In this document: piece by piece, positions 35,975 through 47,652 of the stretch
Position numbering within the stretch: the first letter of the stretch is position 1
Layout of the letters: each line of letters opens with the position of its first letter
Assembly (NCBI GenBank): GCA_947652605.1
Contig: OX393577.1
Coordinates: 58,552,108 to 58,616,107 of the forward strand
Origin: Elmis aenea
Lineage: Eukaryota; Arthropoda; Insecta; Coleoptera; Elmidae
Direction of reading: 5' to 3'
DNA: 64,000 bases
Translations under genes and position numbers: made by a program
The notes under the pieces: model-generated
What the model was told of the DNA's origin: nothing
The model's input: only the letters and a program-made list of their open reading frames with translations
The model's database searches: none

Positions 35975-37255
35975 AGCGTGATCTTGCTTCATAGGCTTTT
36001 CTGGTTAAGCCTTCTTCTTTCATCCTATAAATGTGACCCAAACCCAACCATCCCAGCTGTCTTTCTGTATTTTTGTTTTAACTGATTTTACCTAAAATTG
36101 TTCTCTATGTTTCATTTCTGATTCATTTGTTGTTGGTTTTTCCTTGAATTTTTCTTAGAAACCTCATTTCTGCTGCTACTATTTTTATTTGTGAGTGTCC
36201 ACCTTTCACTTCCGTATAAAAGTGCCGGATACTATCTTTTGGACCACTTCCACTTTTGTTCGTTTTGGAACTTCTCTATTTTCAAAAAATGTTGTTCTTA
36301 AACAACTGTTAAATATACTTTTCCGACGACCACTATGTAAAGCGAGTAATTTCGCACGACTTACTACTACTGAAAATGACAAATTGCGCATGACACCGGA
36401 AATTGTGTGCAAAGTGCACTTTGCGTGTGTAAAGTGACGATTTCCGCTACATTACACACGCTAAACGCGCTGTCAAGTTAACGTGAAGAAAATCTAACCT
36501 CACAAATGTCAAGTGTCACCAACGTCAAAAAAATGTTATTTTCACAATTTTTTTGCAGAATTAATGATTATGTCTAAATGGTCGTCGGAAAAGCATAGTG
36601 TACAACTCGTGCTGAAAGAATATTTCACACGAGTATGACAGTTGAGCCACGAGCCGTCAGGCGAGTGGCTCAACTGTCATACTCGTGTGAAATATTCAGC
36701 TTTCAGCACTAGTTGTACAATATACTATTCCACATTTCCTGTCCTTTCGCTTATTTCCTTGCCCATTCCTCCATTTTTCTCTATGATCAACTCCTAAATA
36801 GTTTTCTACCTGTACCAACCTAAGCCCATTTAAAGTGATGTTATGCCCTTTGTTCTCTGTTGTAATGGTCATAATTTTCGGTATTTATTTTCATATAAAT
36901 TTTTTACAATTCCTGGTTACAGTTTCTAGATTATGTCGCAGATTCTTTTCTGTTTCCGTGACTAAGACTATGTCGTCTGCGACCATTAGCTCAGTTATGT
37001 TTTTTTTCCATTTTCCAGCTGCCTAGGTGAAACGGTCTCATTTTTTGTTTTACTTCTGTTATTACCCCATCTATAACTACTGAGAATAATAATGGGCTAA
37101 GCACGCATCCTTGTTTTAAGCCCTCTTTTGTTTCAAACTCTACCGATTCTTCATTTTGGGTTCTTGGAATATTTACCGTTTTTTCGTACATCGCTTTTTT
37201 ATGTCGACTGTTTCTATTTCTATTCCCTACTTCCTAAGGCTTCTACGTACGTTTT
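35975..37255 (-). pseudogene. LINE reverse transcriptase relic, split by MITE
   Basis: On the minus strand, 37191-36991 encodes an RT core (EGLKQGCVLSPLLFSVVIDG). It is followed by the active-site box VADDIVLV at about 36965-36988, then ETEKNLRHNLETV and NGLRLVQVENYLGV toward 36740. The frame is then interrupted by a MITE at 36311-36730 and resumes at 36310 with CLRTTFFENREVPKRTKVEV, reaching the C-terminal region at 36240-35975. The last part is nucleotide-similar to 63205-63480, so the two are the same LINE family. Multiple stops; inactive. Confidence 0.78.
36311..36730. mobile_element. Two-hairpin MITE family A, copy 3, in a LINE
   Basis: Hairpin 1 is framed by TACTTTTCCGACGACCACTA (36316) and TGGTCGTCGGAAAAG (about 36578). 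Hairpin 2, about 36598-36722, is a near-perfect stem starting GTACAACTCGTGCTGAAAG with a tip around GAGCCACGAGCCGTCAGGC. The layout equals 2261-2590 and 6551-6997, and the end ATATACTATT is shared. It separates two halves of one LINE frame. Confidence 0.75.
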
Positions 37256-39009
37256 TCTTTTGGTTTGATGATAAAGATACCAGTCTTAAACTGATACTAT
37301 ATTTCGGCAAGAAACGAATCACTAATTAACGTCTTAAATAATTTTTAAAAAAACAAATATAAAGAAACCATCACAGTACTATCCCAGTTATTTCTTTCAA
37401 TTTTAAAATCCCTACATACAAGTATTATTACATAGCGAAGAATACTGCATACAATGGTAAAAAAAGTCCATTTAAATTTATAATTTATTTTGAAAAAACG
37501 TTACTTTACTTTTTTTGAAAAAACGATAAGCTTTTTAGTCAAAATCTGACAACAAATGTTGTTATAGGTCCAGTCATATAAAAATTTCAATATTTTAATG
37601 ATTATTTTTGCCAGAGAAATGTCAATATCTGTACGTTATTAGTTGATCATAAAGACATATTATGTGCTTAAGTGAGACGTTATAGGGACAATATTTTGGC
37701 TTTTAAAGCTGAATTGCGTAATACATCACAATGAACTTTCGAATCGAAAAAACTTTGTCAATAATCTATACCTGTGCATGAACTATTGTTATTTAACATT
37801 TTTCTTGAAAACAATATTAGCAATATAATTTAAATATTGACATCAGAGGCAAGATAAGAACGTATACAATCTGATTTTTGATTTTGAGCCATACTAATGC
37901 CATTTGCAAACAATTATAACTTTTTTTAAACACATCAAAATTTCAAATATGTATTTTCATACCAATTAATAATAGATGACGTGTGTTACTGTTATTTCTA
38001 AAAACAAACGAGAAAATGAAGGTGATGAGAATCTCTGATGAGAGAATCTCTATGCTAATTAAATTAGGAAGCATTACCAAATAAGTATAAAAGAATTGTT
38101 TCTATTATGTAATCATTAAGTGGCAAAACTACTAAAAAAAATATAGCAAAACCTATGAAAAACTTGACAATTTTAAAGCTTGTAACATTTAACAAAACAC
38201 ACAACATTTTTAATACGATATTAATACATGAATAGGTTGAACTAACTCTACATTCAACTTAGACAAAATATTATTAAGCAACTGTAACAACACCCACATT
38301 AAAAATAGATTCATTTCACATCAAAACTTTTCTATGAAGGTTTTTAAAACTGACATAAATCGCTCAAAGCGACAAGCACGAATAAATATTAGCTAATAAA
38401 TTCGTTTCCTGTTGGTCATCTGCCAGAAAAAATAACGACGTTCGCCGAAATATAGGCGGTGTTTTCAGGCTTAAAACCATTTCATGGCACAAAAATAAGC
38501 ACAATAAACTTGTTGTTAAGTTCCAGATAACAACACAGCTGAATGCGATCCACGTTCAGCTAAACACAACCGGGTGTGAGTAAAATCACTCACGCGAAAC
38601 ATACAGAACGTAAAATAAAAAAGGCTAGACGTCGAGCAGACTTCGATTTATGAGTGGGAATGCTTTTAATTAACGATAATTAACTCTTAAGACCAATAAA
38701 TTTAACCTAAAAGCAAAAAATAACAAAATGGTGTCTTTTTTCAAAGGAATTTAAAAAATATTAAAACAAAAACTAGCAAAGTAAACAAAAAACTTTTTTT
38801 CCATACCGCTTCATAGTTACCCCTGACTTTTTACGATATTTGGCGTAAACAGCCAAATTATTAGACTACTATCTACTTAAAACACTAAAGTTTTTACTTC
38901 AATTAGACAAAATTTAAATTGTTTAATAAAAATCACCTTTTTTAAGGCACGACTTTTTCAAAATCATATGAATATTTGCCAGAAAAAAAACACATAAATG
39001 TGTGATAGT
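37256..39009. other. Unique sequence, no gene recognised
   Basis: The stretch 38400-38690 is less AT-rich and includes short inverted motifs (GTGAGTAAAATCACTCAC), but no frame or promoter is convincing. Confidence 0.35.
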
Positions 39010-39352
39010 CTTATTCTTCGTGGATCTAATAAACGAAAATATCTGAGAAGAGCTACAAAGAAGTTTAAATAAGACAAATCCTTCCCATTTCCGAGACCTA
39101 TTCAGTAATGCTTTAATGTTTTAAAAAAGTTCCATGGCACGCTAGATAATAAACAAAAATCAAAACGGGCTTTTTTTTTTAATAGTTAATAACTCGGTTA
39201 TAGTTGATGGTACAAAAATATTTTTTGGGAAAAAGTTGGAGATTTTTGTACGTCTGTAAAATAAAAACATTCATTTGTTTCAGTATTGTTTAAATTCTTA
39301 GATAAATTACAAACTTGCATATTTTTTTAATTGAAACCATAGTTGGCTATAG

Positions 39353-39826
39353 CCTAATGACAAAGCTTTATTTTTTCCTCCTTTCAATAATATGAGGTTT
39401 AATGTATTTATTTTGATATTTAGGGTCAAAACAAATAAAACGTCCCTATAAGGCTACGCGACATAAAAAAAACCTAAAACCCGATTGTTTCAAATATACC
39501 TATCTTCAAAAAAATGTAGCCTCCACAATTATTGCTAAATATAATAAATTTAACACATCACCTGAGAGTATAATAAATCTTCCCACCCGCGAATTGAAGA
39601 AGAAATTAAGAAAAGTTCTGATTTCTAAAGCTTACTATGGAGTAAGCGAATATTTAAATGATGCTGACTTTGTAAAATGTTATATTTAAATATCATTTTT
39701 CTGTGTTTTTTTCTTTTTTATTAACTATGTATATTATTTGTAATGTACGTAAATTATTATTGTGACAAGTTCTACACCTTTTTTGGGATATTCAGAACAA
39801 ATAAAGATTATTATTATTATTATTAA
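39353..39826 (+). mobile_element. 5'-truncated LINE 3' end with TSD
   Basis: A 474-bp insertion is flanked by perfect GGCTATAG copies (39345-39352 and 39827-39834). It carries the last codons of an RT polyprotein, a 3' UTR of about 115 bp, AATAAAG near 39800, and an (ATT)n tail at 39806-39824. This is the standard structure of a truncated Jockey/CR1-like insect LINE insertion. Confidence 0.85.
39417..39689 (+). pseudogene. LINE polyprotein C-terminus
   Basis: This is an open frame of 90 codons plus a stop, without a start. It reads RPYKATRHKKNLKPD, then YNKFNTSPESIINLPTRELK and KKLRKVLISKAYYGVSEYLN, ending at TAA 39687-39689. The tRxKNNL-like block, the YNxLP-like region and the KxYYSVxEYLND end are the usual C-terminus of non-LTR retrotransposon reverse transcriptases. 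Upstream bases 39353-39416 continue the protein in another frame, so at least one frameshift is present. The catalytic core is absent. Confidence 0.8.
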
Positions 39827-40143
39827 GGCTATAGAGTGCCATGAATTCAAAAAATATTGAAGCAACTGAATGTCTTTACAGAGCGTAAAAAATCAACAAT
39901 TTTTTTTTCCAAAAATGTTTTTGGACCTTCAACTATAACCGAGTTATGAACGATTTAAAAAAGTGTACATTTTAATTTTTGTTTATTACCTAGCGTGCCA
40001 TGGAACTTTTTTAAAACATTAAAGCATCACTGAGTAGGTCTCAGAAAGGGGAGCAATTTGTCTAATTTATTTAAACTTCTTTGTAGCTCTTACCGTTTAC
40101 GAGATCCCAATAGTGGCCCTTCTTTGTGGACCACCCTGTATAT

Positions 40144-41324
40144 CATGCTAGCAAAAACGATTCTTTGACTAAAAATATGATTTTTAATATTTAACTTAGA
40201 AAAAAAGCATGTTTTGAATCAATTAAATAACAAAAATAATTTTGGCTCGATACATATATCAGGAATATACCCCACTGTGCGATGTTCAGATCAGAATAAC
40301 TAATATAATTCACAGTATTACTAAAAAAAAACAACTGCAAAAATATATTTAAAACTTTATAACGGTAGACAGGTTGAGAATAACCAATCTCAAAAATAAG
40401 GCCCGCTTGCATTAATAAGCGCTTCACATCACCTGTTAAGTTAACCTAAAAATTTTGCATCGAGATCCCTGTATCAGTCTTAAGTTAACTTTGAAATGCG
40501 ATCTGATATATTTAAAACTGTACTAGATTTTTACAGATTAATTTTATACGTATAGAATGGAAGTTTAAAAAAAGTAAAACTGCACCAGCACTTTGTAATG
40601 AATTTACATATCAGAATATTCTTCGCAAACGCTAACTAGCAGAAATATAATATTATGTATAATATTTAAGCTTAACTTTAACACTATTTCAAGAAAAAAT
40701 TGGCTGCTTTTTTGTTCTGGAGATAATTATTATGCATCTTAAGGTACTTACTCTGCTAGCAATGAAATGAAATTGTGGATGCTTACCTGAAAAAAAGAAA
40801 TAAGAATTAATAATCCAGTTGTTACAATGCGCTCCAACTAAAAAATCAATATAGGTAAACTGATGGCCCCAAAACTATTTTAAACAACGTTAATTGTTTA
40901 TTAACTTATTAAATACAATCGCTATAATTACAATATGGAATGCACATCCTTTTATAATAATAATTAAATATAAAAGCTAGCACTCATTTTTATTTTCAAA
41001 AAAAAAAAAAAAAACACCACGGTACCATTACCTTATAATTACCAATATTGAAAGAAGACTGCCTACCAATCAATGTTTGGTAATACACACTAAAAAGCCC
41101 ATCGAAAGGCTTGTTGATATTGACTTTTCATTACTTTAATAGCATGTGATGCACACAAAATTATATATTTATACATGATATTTACTTTAACGTAAAATAA
41201 AAGGCAGATGAAAGAGAAAGTGATTGGCGAGATAAGATCTGAATCAGTTTTTTTTTCTCCGAAATTACATTAAACTTTGCATTATTAAATATATTCATTT
41301 CTATTTTTACTTTTTACATAAGGA
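40144..41324. other. AT-rich sequence, poly-A run
   Basis: The only structure seen is an A-run at about 40999-41014. No gene or shared repeat was recognised. Confidence 0.4.
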
Positions 41325-41652
41325 AAAATGAAGTTAGGGGTAATATCTCGAAAATGGTATATGTTAAAAATAATCTAAAATAGCAGTTACATTCTCCATT
41401 AAAAAGTACCTTAAGAAAGTACAAATATAATTCTCCTAACGATTAAGACAAAAAAGTTATGAAAGAAAAAAGAAATTCGACATTTTCATATTTGTTGCTA
41501 TAACATCTGAAGCACGAGGAAGTTTGTACTTTTAAAAATTGATTGTGGCTCGTCTCATCCTTAGGAATAATTCATCTAATTTAAACAAACCTGTATCTCT
41601 TATAATAAGCGAGATCCCCATGCTGGAAATGTAATCTGGGACACCCTGTATA
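41325..41652 (-). repeat. Solo long terminal arm, family C
   Basis: This matches 5130-5538 (same orientation) and 53156-53620 (inverted). The outer end is CTGGGACACCCTGTATATAT at 41636-41654. No internal region or second arm is present. Confidence 0.72.
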
Positions 41653-42096
41653 TATATATAAAAATATTGACACAATTTATTACATCTCGGAATCACGGTA
41701 AATTCCGTGAAGAAGAGCGATTTCTTTCCGGAATCCCGGGACAAGCAAAAATGTCAAATATGAGGAACCCTAGTACATACTTATTTCCAAAACCACTGAT
41801 TGATTCTTAAAAATTTTGATGTACTAGAGCCGAAAATAATAAGACTCAAAATATTTAAACAAAAGCTCTTGGCATTTCAAAGCCAACGTTTTAAAAAACG
41901 TAACTTTTAATATTTTTATTGATAGTTTAATGTTTTGGCCAAACTTTAAGCGAAAAAAGATTTAAGTAGAATTTTAATATTTTTTTAAAATTTGTATTAC
42001 GTCGTGCCGTTGGTTTTCTTCTAAATTAAAACGATATTTGATACTTTCCGCAGTAATTAAAAGTTTGTTTAATATTCCATGTAAACACACCATCCC

Positions 42097-42103
42097 TATA
42101 AAA
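42097..42103 (+). promoter_or_regulatory. TATA box of candidate gene
   Basis: TATAAAA in the context CCCTATAAAAGCGC lies 45 bp upstream of the candidate start codon at 42148, a plausible distance for a short 5' UTR. Confidence 0.3.
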
Positions 42104-42147
42104 GCGCAAACTACAAATATTTAGATTCTTGAAAATAACTTTTTTCG

Positions 42148-42521
42148 ATGGCATCTAAGTTATTTATATTTAATGTTTTATGGCCTATGAGCACGTCCAG
42201 CCGTAAACTAAAAATAACATAAATGCGAACATAGATATGCTTTCAGAATATTTATATTTAGAAACCGTTGATAGACACTTTGAAAAAATTTGTAGTATGT
42301 TAGAAGGAATTCACTTTGGTAATAAGTACATCGGGTAATCATTTTCGATTTGAATTATTATAGTTGAACCAAATAGCTCAAGTGTAACCCATTGCCATCA
42401 ACCAATATCAATATTTATAACGGCAAAGGCAAATGCTGCCCTAGCTATGTTTACCAGACAAATAAAACCAAAATTGCCAACGTTTGGATGGAATTACCTT
42501 GCCGATCGCGTTACTTCATAA
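42148..42521 (+). CDS. Candidate three-exon small gene, unknown product
   Basis: I do not recognise this protein. The model has exons 42148-42202, 42262-42318 and 42364-42521, total 270 bp (89 residues plus stop). The introns are 59 and 45 bp, each GT...AG (GTAAAC...TTTAG; GTAATA...TATAG), a size common in beetles. Phases join cleanly. The product starts MASKLFIFNVLW, continues VDRHFEKICSMLEGIHF and ISIFITAKANAALAMF, and ends NYLADRVTS. A TATA box lies upstream and AATAAA at 42708-42713 downstream. A rival reading is a longer overlapping frame in exon 3 (42377-42592, with YNGKGKCCPSYVYQ and RSRYFINKQTLWGF), which also looks protein-like. At most one is real. Confidence 0.3.
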
Positions 42522-42707
42522 ACAAACAAACATTATGGGGTTTCGAACAATTCACTGACTATATTTTAGACTTCAAAAGTTTGCCGAATTAAAGTTCGAA
42601 AGTATTAATTTTCAATTGAGTATAAAATTTCAAAAAATCATGTTAATGCATCGTTGTATAGTTGTAAAATAATTCTTATTTTTACAAGTTTTTCCATCTA
42701 TAAAGTC

Positions 42708-42713
42708 AATAAA
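42708..42713 (+). terminator. Polyadenylation signal candidate
   Basis: AATAAA lies 187 bp after the stop of the three-exon model and 116 bp after the stop of the overlapping longer frame. It suits either as a 3' UTR end, but such hexamers are common in AT-rich DNA. Confidence 0.25.
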
Positions 42714-42843
42714 CTTAATCATAAATAACTGAATTAATATTTATAGCATAAAATTAGTATAAGAAACAAAAAATAAAATATAAAATCGGACTTCAGTCAG
42801 TGCAGTATTAATAGCGATACTACCGTTGACAATTCTCCAACAT

Positions 42844-43472
42844 ATACAGTTTGTCCAAAAGGTATGGAATATGCTATATATCTCAGTAAATATCCACTTT
42901 AGGGAAAAATTATTTGTATAAAAGTTGTTTGGTACTTAGTTTTCCACAATAAGACAAAATTTAAATTCTATTTTTCCGAATAACAAAAGAGCAATGAAAA
43001 ACCATTGAATTTTTTTAAATGACAAATTATCCCTACGCTATATTATACTCATTTGATAAATAACTTTTTTCTCTTTTCAATGATGCAAAACTTTAGTACC
43101 CTTACTTAAGCCACTTTTTAAGTCTTATGATGTTTTTGTTAGACATAAATACTAAACAATTAAAGTAATGTGAGAGTATATTTTTGCGTTTTTCTCAAAA
43201 AGTTGCTTAAGTAAGGGTACTAAAGTTTGGCATCATTGAAAAGAGAAAAAAGTTATTTATCAAATGAGTATAATATAGGGGTATCTTGTCATTTTAAAAA
43301 ATTCAATTGTTTTTCATTGCGCTTTTGTTATTCAGAAAAATATAATTTAAATTTTGTCTTACGGTGAAAAACTAAGTACCAAACCACTTTTATTTAGAAC
43401 ATTTTTCCCTAAAGTGGATATTTACCGAGATATATGTATAGCATATTTCATACCTTTTGGACGATCTGTATA
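42844..43472. mobile_element. Palindromic element, empty copy
   Basis: The arms 42844-43120 and 43196-43472 are inverted copies sharing, from the outside in, TTGTCCAAAAGGTATGGAAT, ATATCCACTTTAGGGAAAAA and TTTAGTACCCTTACTTAAG. The spacer is 75 bp with no coding content. The same element at 59011-59744 keeps a transposase fragment in its spacer. Ends are ATACAGTTTGTCC / GGACGATCTGTAT. Confidence 0.85.
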
Positions 43473-44666
43473 AGACTGCTTAAGCTAAAGATATAATTTT
43501 TGAAAGAAAGTAAATAGACTGATTTTTTAATACTACGATGCTTTTAAATTGTTACAAGCTAGCAAAGAGTTATTGTAAATATATAAATTCTCCTCTACAA
43601 TTAAAAAAGAAATATTTAACTGTACAACCTACGCAAATTTCAAATTTTTTATTCCTATAGGTATGTATTTAAAAAAATGAATATAAACAAAAAATGTGTA
43701 TTAAAAAAAATCCGGAAGTTTCGCCCACCATAGTCAGTCATTCAATATTTAACATTGGCAGTCACGTTCAGACTGACAGAACGATTTTGGTACATCCGCA
43801 GCACACTTCCTAACATTTGTCATAAATTTAAATATAATAGGCTTTAATTTATGGTATACGGTTTTGCATAATTATTAGTATTCACGACACCAAGCTATAA
43901 ATTAGCCCCCTAAAGCCGACGAAAAATACACCGTGGCAAAAAATATTTAAATTCATCTTGGAACTACCTACCGCCGGCGAACCAGAAATATTCCCAAGGT
44001 TGTGTTTAGTTAGGTCACATTATCACTTTCTCAAATATTCTTAACCGACTGACGATAAGCTGTAAATGGTTGCAGACAGAATAAATTCATCTAAACAAAT
44101 AATAAATACACTGAACTAAAGAATAGTAACGGTTGCCACCAAACACAAAAAGGTAAAGACACTTAAAAGTAAAAAAGTAAAGTCAGCACGCAAAACTAAA
44201 TCCCTAAAACACCAGCATAAGGAAATCAGCCCTTTACTCTTTTTTCACAAACTTTAATAATAAAACAAAAATCATGGCTGTTCTTCATTTTCACTAAAAA
44301 TTTAGTAACTAAAAAATATTTTTAAAATATCTGTTGCACATGAACAAACTAATGCTTAAGTTTATTTTAAGCGCTGAATATAGCATTAAAGCAATATTGA
44401 ATCAATTAAACATCTCTTTTCACCACAATAAAAACGTTCTTAAATAATATAACACTAAAAATTCTTAACACATAACAGTTTTCAACAGGTATTACAAAAT
44501 AATAACTTTAAAAAAATCCATGTTTCAATTGTTTTACAATTTCGTGATATTTATGGCAACAAAAACGATCTACATGAAATAATTTCTAAAAAACTCTGTG
44601 CAAACGTGCCTTTTGTATGTTTGATTAAACAGACTTAATAAGTTTTAAGTTAAAAGATTTAAAAAA
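43473..44666. other. Unique sequence, no gene recognised
   Basis: A less AT-rich patch at 43720-44060 is non-repetitive but has no frame or signal I can support. Confidence 0.35.
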
Positions 44667-45774
44667 TATACAGGGCGAGTCATTAGTGGCGGATCGGTCG
44701 GTTGTGGCTAAACGGTTTGAGATAGAAAGTTGATTCAAACGGAATTCCATACAGTTTTTTCTTCCGAACACGATAAAAATATTTTGAAATATACAGGGTG
44801 AGTCGCCTCTCTGGAACCAATAGCAACTTTTATATTTCAAATACAACACCCCATTTATTTAATATTCTTGACCGCCTTAATTTTAGCTTTACATCGATAT
44901 AAAATAGTACAGGTTTTTATGCGGCCTTGTCACTAAAAAAAAATAATTTTCAAAATTTTTCAAGATTTTAAGTCTTTATTTAAAAAATTCTTCTTAAGTC
45001 ATTTTTCGAAGCACAGAGTTGTAGTTTGGTAAGGACATGCAGAAAACATTTCTCTATTAGCTCGATACGAAAAAGTTTGAATCACGCATACAGGGTGTTC
45101 ATAAATAGGTGAGTCAGCTTTTTCGATTTACACGGCATCCTATTTGCTTTAATAACGATTAGAAGAAAAAAAAGTCGAATATCTCGAAAAGTACGAGTTT
45201 TGGGTATAGGACATACTTAACAAAAAATGAAGCTCTCTTAAAGACGAATTCGATTACATAAGAAAATACAGGGGTTTGCATTTGGAAAAATTGAATTACG
45301 AACTTTCGAAAATCAGGAAAGTTGCCACCTATTTATGAACACCCTGTATGCGTGATTCAAACTTTTTCGTATCGAGCTAATAGAGAAATGTTTTCTGCAT
45401 GTCCTTACCAAACTACAACTCTGTGCTTCGAAAAATGACTTCAGGAGAATTTTTTAAATAAAGACTTAAAACCTTAAAAAATTTTGAAAATTTTTTTTTT
45501 AGTGACAAGGCCGCATAAAAACCTGTACTATTTTATATCGATGTAAAGCTTAAATGAAGGCGGTCAAGAATATTAAATAAAAAATGGGGTGTTGTATTTG
45601 AAATATAAAAGTTGCTATTGGTTCCAGAGAGGTGACTCACCCTATATATTTCAAAATATTTTTATCGTGTTCGGAAGAAAAAACTGTACGAAATACCGTC
45701 TGAATCAACTTTCTATCTCAAACAGTTTAGCCACAATCGACCGATCCGCCACTAATGACTCACCCTGTATATTA
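44667..45774. mobile_element. Doubly nested palindromic CAGGGTG element
   Basis: The outer ends TATACAGGGCGAGTCATTAG and TAATGACTCACCCTGTATAT are inverted. The arms 44667-45110 and 45328-45774 mirror each other. A second terminus-like pair lies in each arm (ACAGGGTGAGTCGCC at 44802; GGTGACTCACCCTATAT at 45629). The core 45089-45348 has its own ends, ATACAGGGTGTTCATAAAT and ATTTATGAACACCCTGTAT. The mirrored frames at 44625-44849 and 45589-45786 are one arm read in both copies and are not genes. No transposase survives. Confidence 0.85.
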
Positions 45775-46689
45775 TTGCAACGTTGAAAACCTCCAGATGC
45801 TTATTTTGCAAGTAAATATTTTACAAAGAAAAATGTATACGTGACAGCTTTAAATTGAGATTTTACATCTGCGAATATGTGTTAGTGACTTATAGGAGTA
45901 TGACATTGGCGACGCAACTTTTTAAATTTTCTTAATTTTAGTACATCGCCCCATTCCAACTTTGAACTGCATTTCACGATTTTAACTGTGTAGTACAGTT
46001 CAAATTTTTTTATCATAATTTCAATTCACACTAGTCAGACAGACAGACATAAAACAAATCGACCTAATATAAAACAGTTTTTTAACAAAAATTGTACCAG
46101 TATTTTTATAATTTCTCATTTGTGTCGATTATAATTATAATAACTAAAATCAATAAAAACATGTGTGGGCTTTTTTCATTTATTTTACGCCTTGAACAGG
46201 TCTGAAAACAGGTAACTTATGATTTATTTTATTTATGATTGCAGTTAAAATGCAGGCTGGATGTTTTAGTTTTTGGAAAACGCTACAAACGTTTAAAAAC
46301 CTTGTTAAATATACTGTTTAGTTTCTATAAAAACAGAAACCTTTCCTAACGGAGCCTATCACAAGAATTATGCCATAAAACATATGTTTCTTCCGTCCCA
46401 ATTTGTCTCAATTAAGTCTTTAGACGTAACCGCTCAATTTAGGCCAATTTCTTAAATAACAAGTTACGTTAAATGCATGTAAATGGATCAAAACGATGAA
46501 GTTACAAGTTATACCTGCACCTGTGATTACGAAATTTTTAAAATGATGACGATTATTATTATCTTGCAGGGATTTCATGAAGAAAAATCTTATTTTAAAC
46601 TGTTTTAAAACGTAATTACTTTAAGGTATTACAAGTATACAGTCCACAAAAACTCAAAAAATAAAATGATCACTAAGTTTGGTCTATAT
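45775..46689. other. AT-rich sequence, nothing recognised
   Basis: A small (CAGA)n run lies at 46032-46047. No gene or window-internal repeat was found. Confidence 0.4.
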
Positions 46690-47652
46690 ACAGGGTGTCC
46701 CAATTATACACCGCCAAAAAGTAGGTGCATATTCCTGAGTAAAAATGATGACCATATGTCAAATATTTTGTTATCCGAAAATGCTTCCTTTCAAAGTTAG
46801 AGACCTCCAAAGTTGCAAGAAAAAAAATCAAAAAATCGATTACGTCCTAGCCGTTTAAGCTAGAGCTATCAAACTTGGCCGAAATGTTTAGGTGTTTCCC
46901 ATTGACTTTGTGGGATAATTAGAAAGAAAACACGTAATTGGAAGTATGATTTATAGTCAGGTCATCCGCTTACCAGGCGAACAAGCTTTAAGTCAAGCAT
47001 GACATTAGCCAACTAAGTTTAGTAAAAAAAATATTTGAGGTGAATAAACAGAGTTTGTCGATGTATCTTTAGCGCTAATTTTCTCGAAAATGGCTACGTT
47101 TACAGCAAAAAACAAAGAGGGACGATTTTCAGGTCATACGCTTACCAGGCGAACAAGCTTTAAGTCAAGCATGACATTAGCCAACTAAGTTTAGTAAAAA
47201 AAATATTTGAGGTGAATAAACAGATTGTCGATGTATCTTTAGCGCTAATTTTCTCGAAAACGGCTACGTTTACAGCAAAAAACAAAGAGGGACGATTTTT
47301 TTTCTCCTAAGTCGTACTTTCTTATGGACGAATGACATTTTCAATTTTATTCCAGAGAAAAAAATTCTGAAGATGGTAAGCGGATGACCTGACTATAAAT
47401 CATACTTCCAATTACGTGTTTTCCTTCTAATTATCCCACAGTCAATGGGAAACACCTAAACATTTCGGCCAAGTTTGATAGCTTAAACGGCTAGGACGTA
47501 ATCGATTTTTTGATTTTTTTTCCTTGCAACTTTGGAGGTCTCTAACTTTGTAAGGAAGCATTTTCGGATAACAAAATATTTGACAAATGGTCATCATTTT
47601 CATTCAGAAATATGCACCTGCTTTTTGGAGGTGTATAATTGGGACACCCTTT
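46690..47652. mobile_element. Palindromic MITE with internal duplication
   Basis: The ends ACAGGGTGTCCCAATTATAC and GTATAATTGGGACACCCT are inverted. The arms run 46690-46975 and 47368-47652. The centre holds two direct copies of a 172-bp unit (46958-47129 and 47130-47300), each starting CAGGTCATxCGCTTACCAGG. A deleted relative forms bases 1-292. No protein is encoded; the plus frame from 47532 is arm sequence. Confidence 0.85.
46958..47300 (+). repeat. 172-bp tandem duplication, two copies
   Basis: The copies differ by only a few bases (a 2-base deletion in AGAGTTTGTCG, ATGG against ACGG), so the duplication is recent relative to the arms. Confidence 0.85.

Larger units (their letters stand above)
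39010..40143. mobile_element. Palindromic element holding a LINE insertion
   Basis: The arms about 39010-39222 and 39895-40143 are inverted copies. Both contain CTTTAATGTTTTAAAAAAG or its complement and the phrase GGCACGCTAGATAATAAAC. The right end ACCACCCTGTATAT is canonical and the left end is degenerate. The spacer carries a LINE 3' end at 39353-39826. Confidence 0.72.

Noticed and set aside
44625..45786. Matching frames starting MLYLKYKSCYWFQRGD on opposite strands
   Set aside because: They are the same palindrome arm read in its two copies, with no family resemblance.
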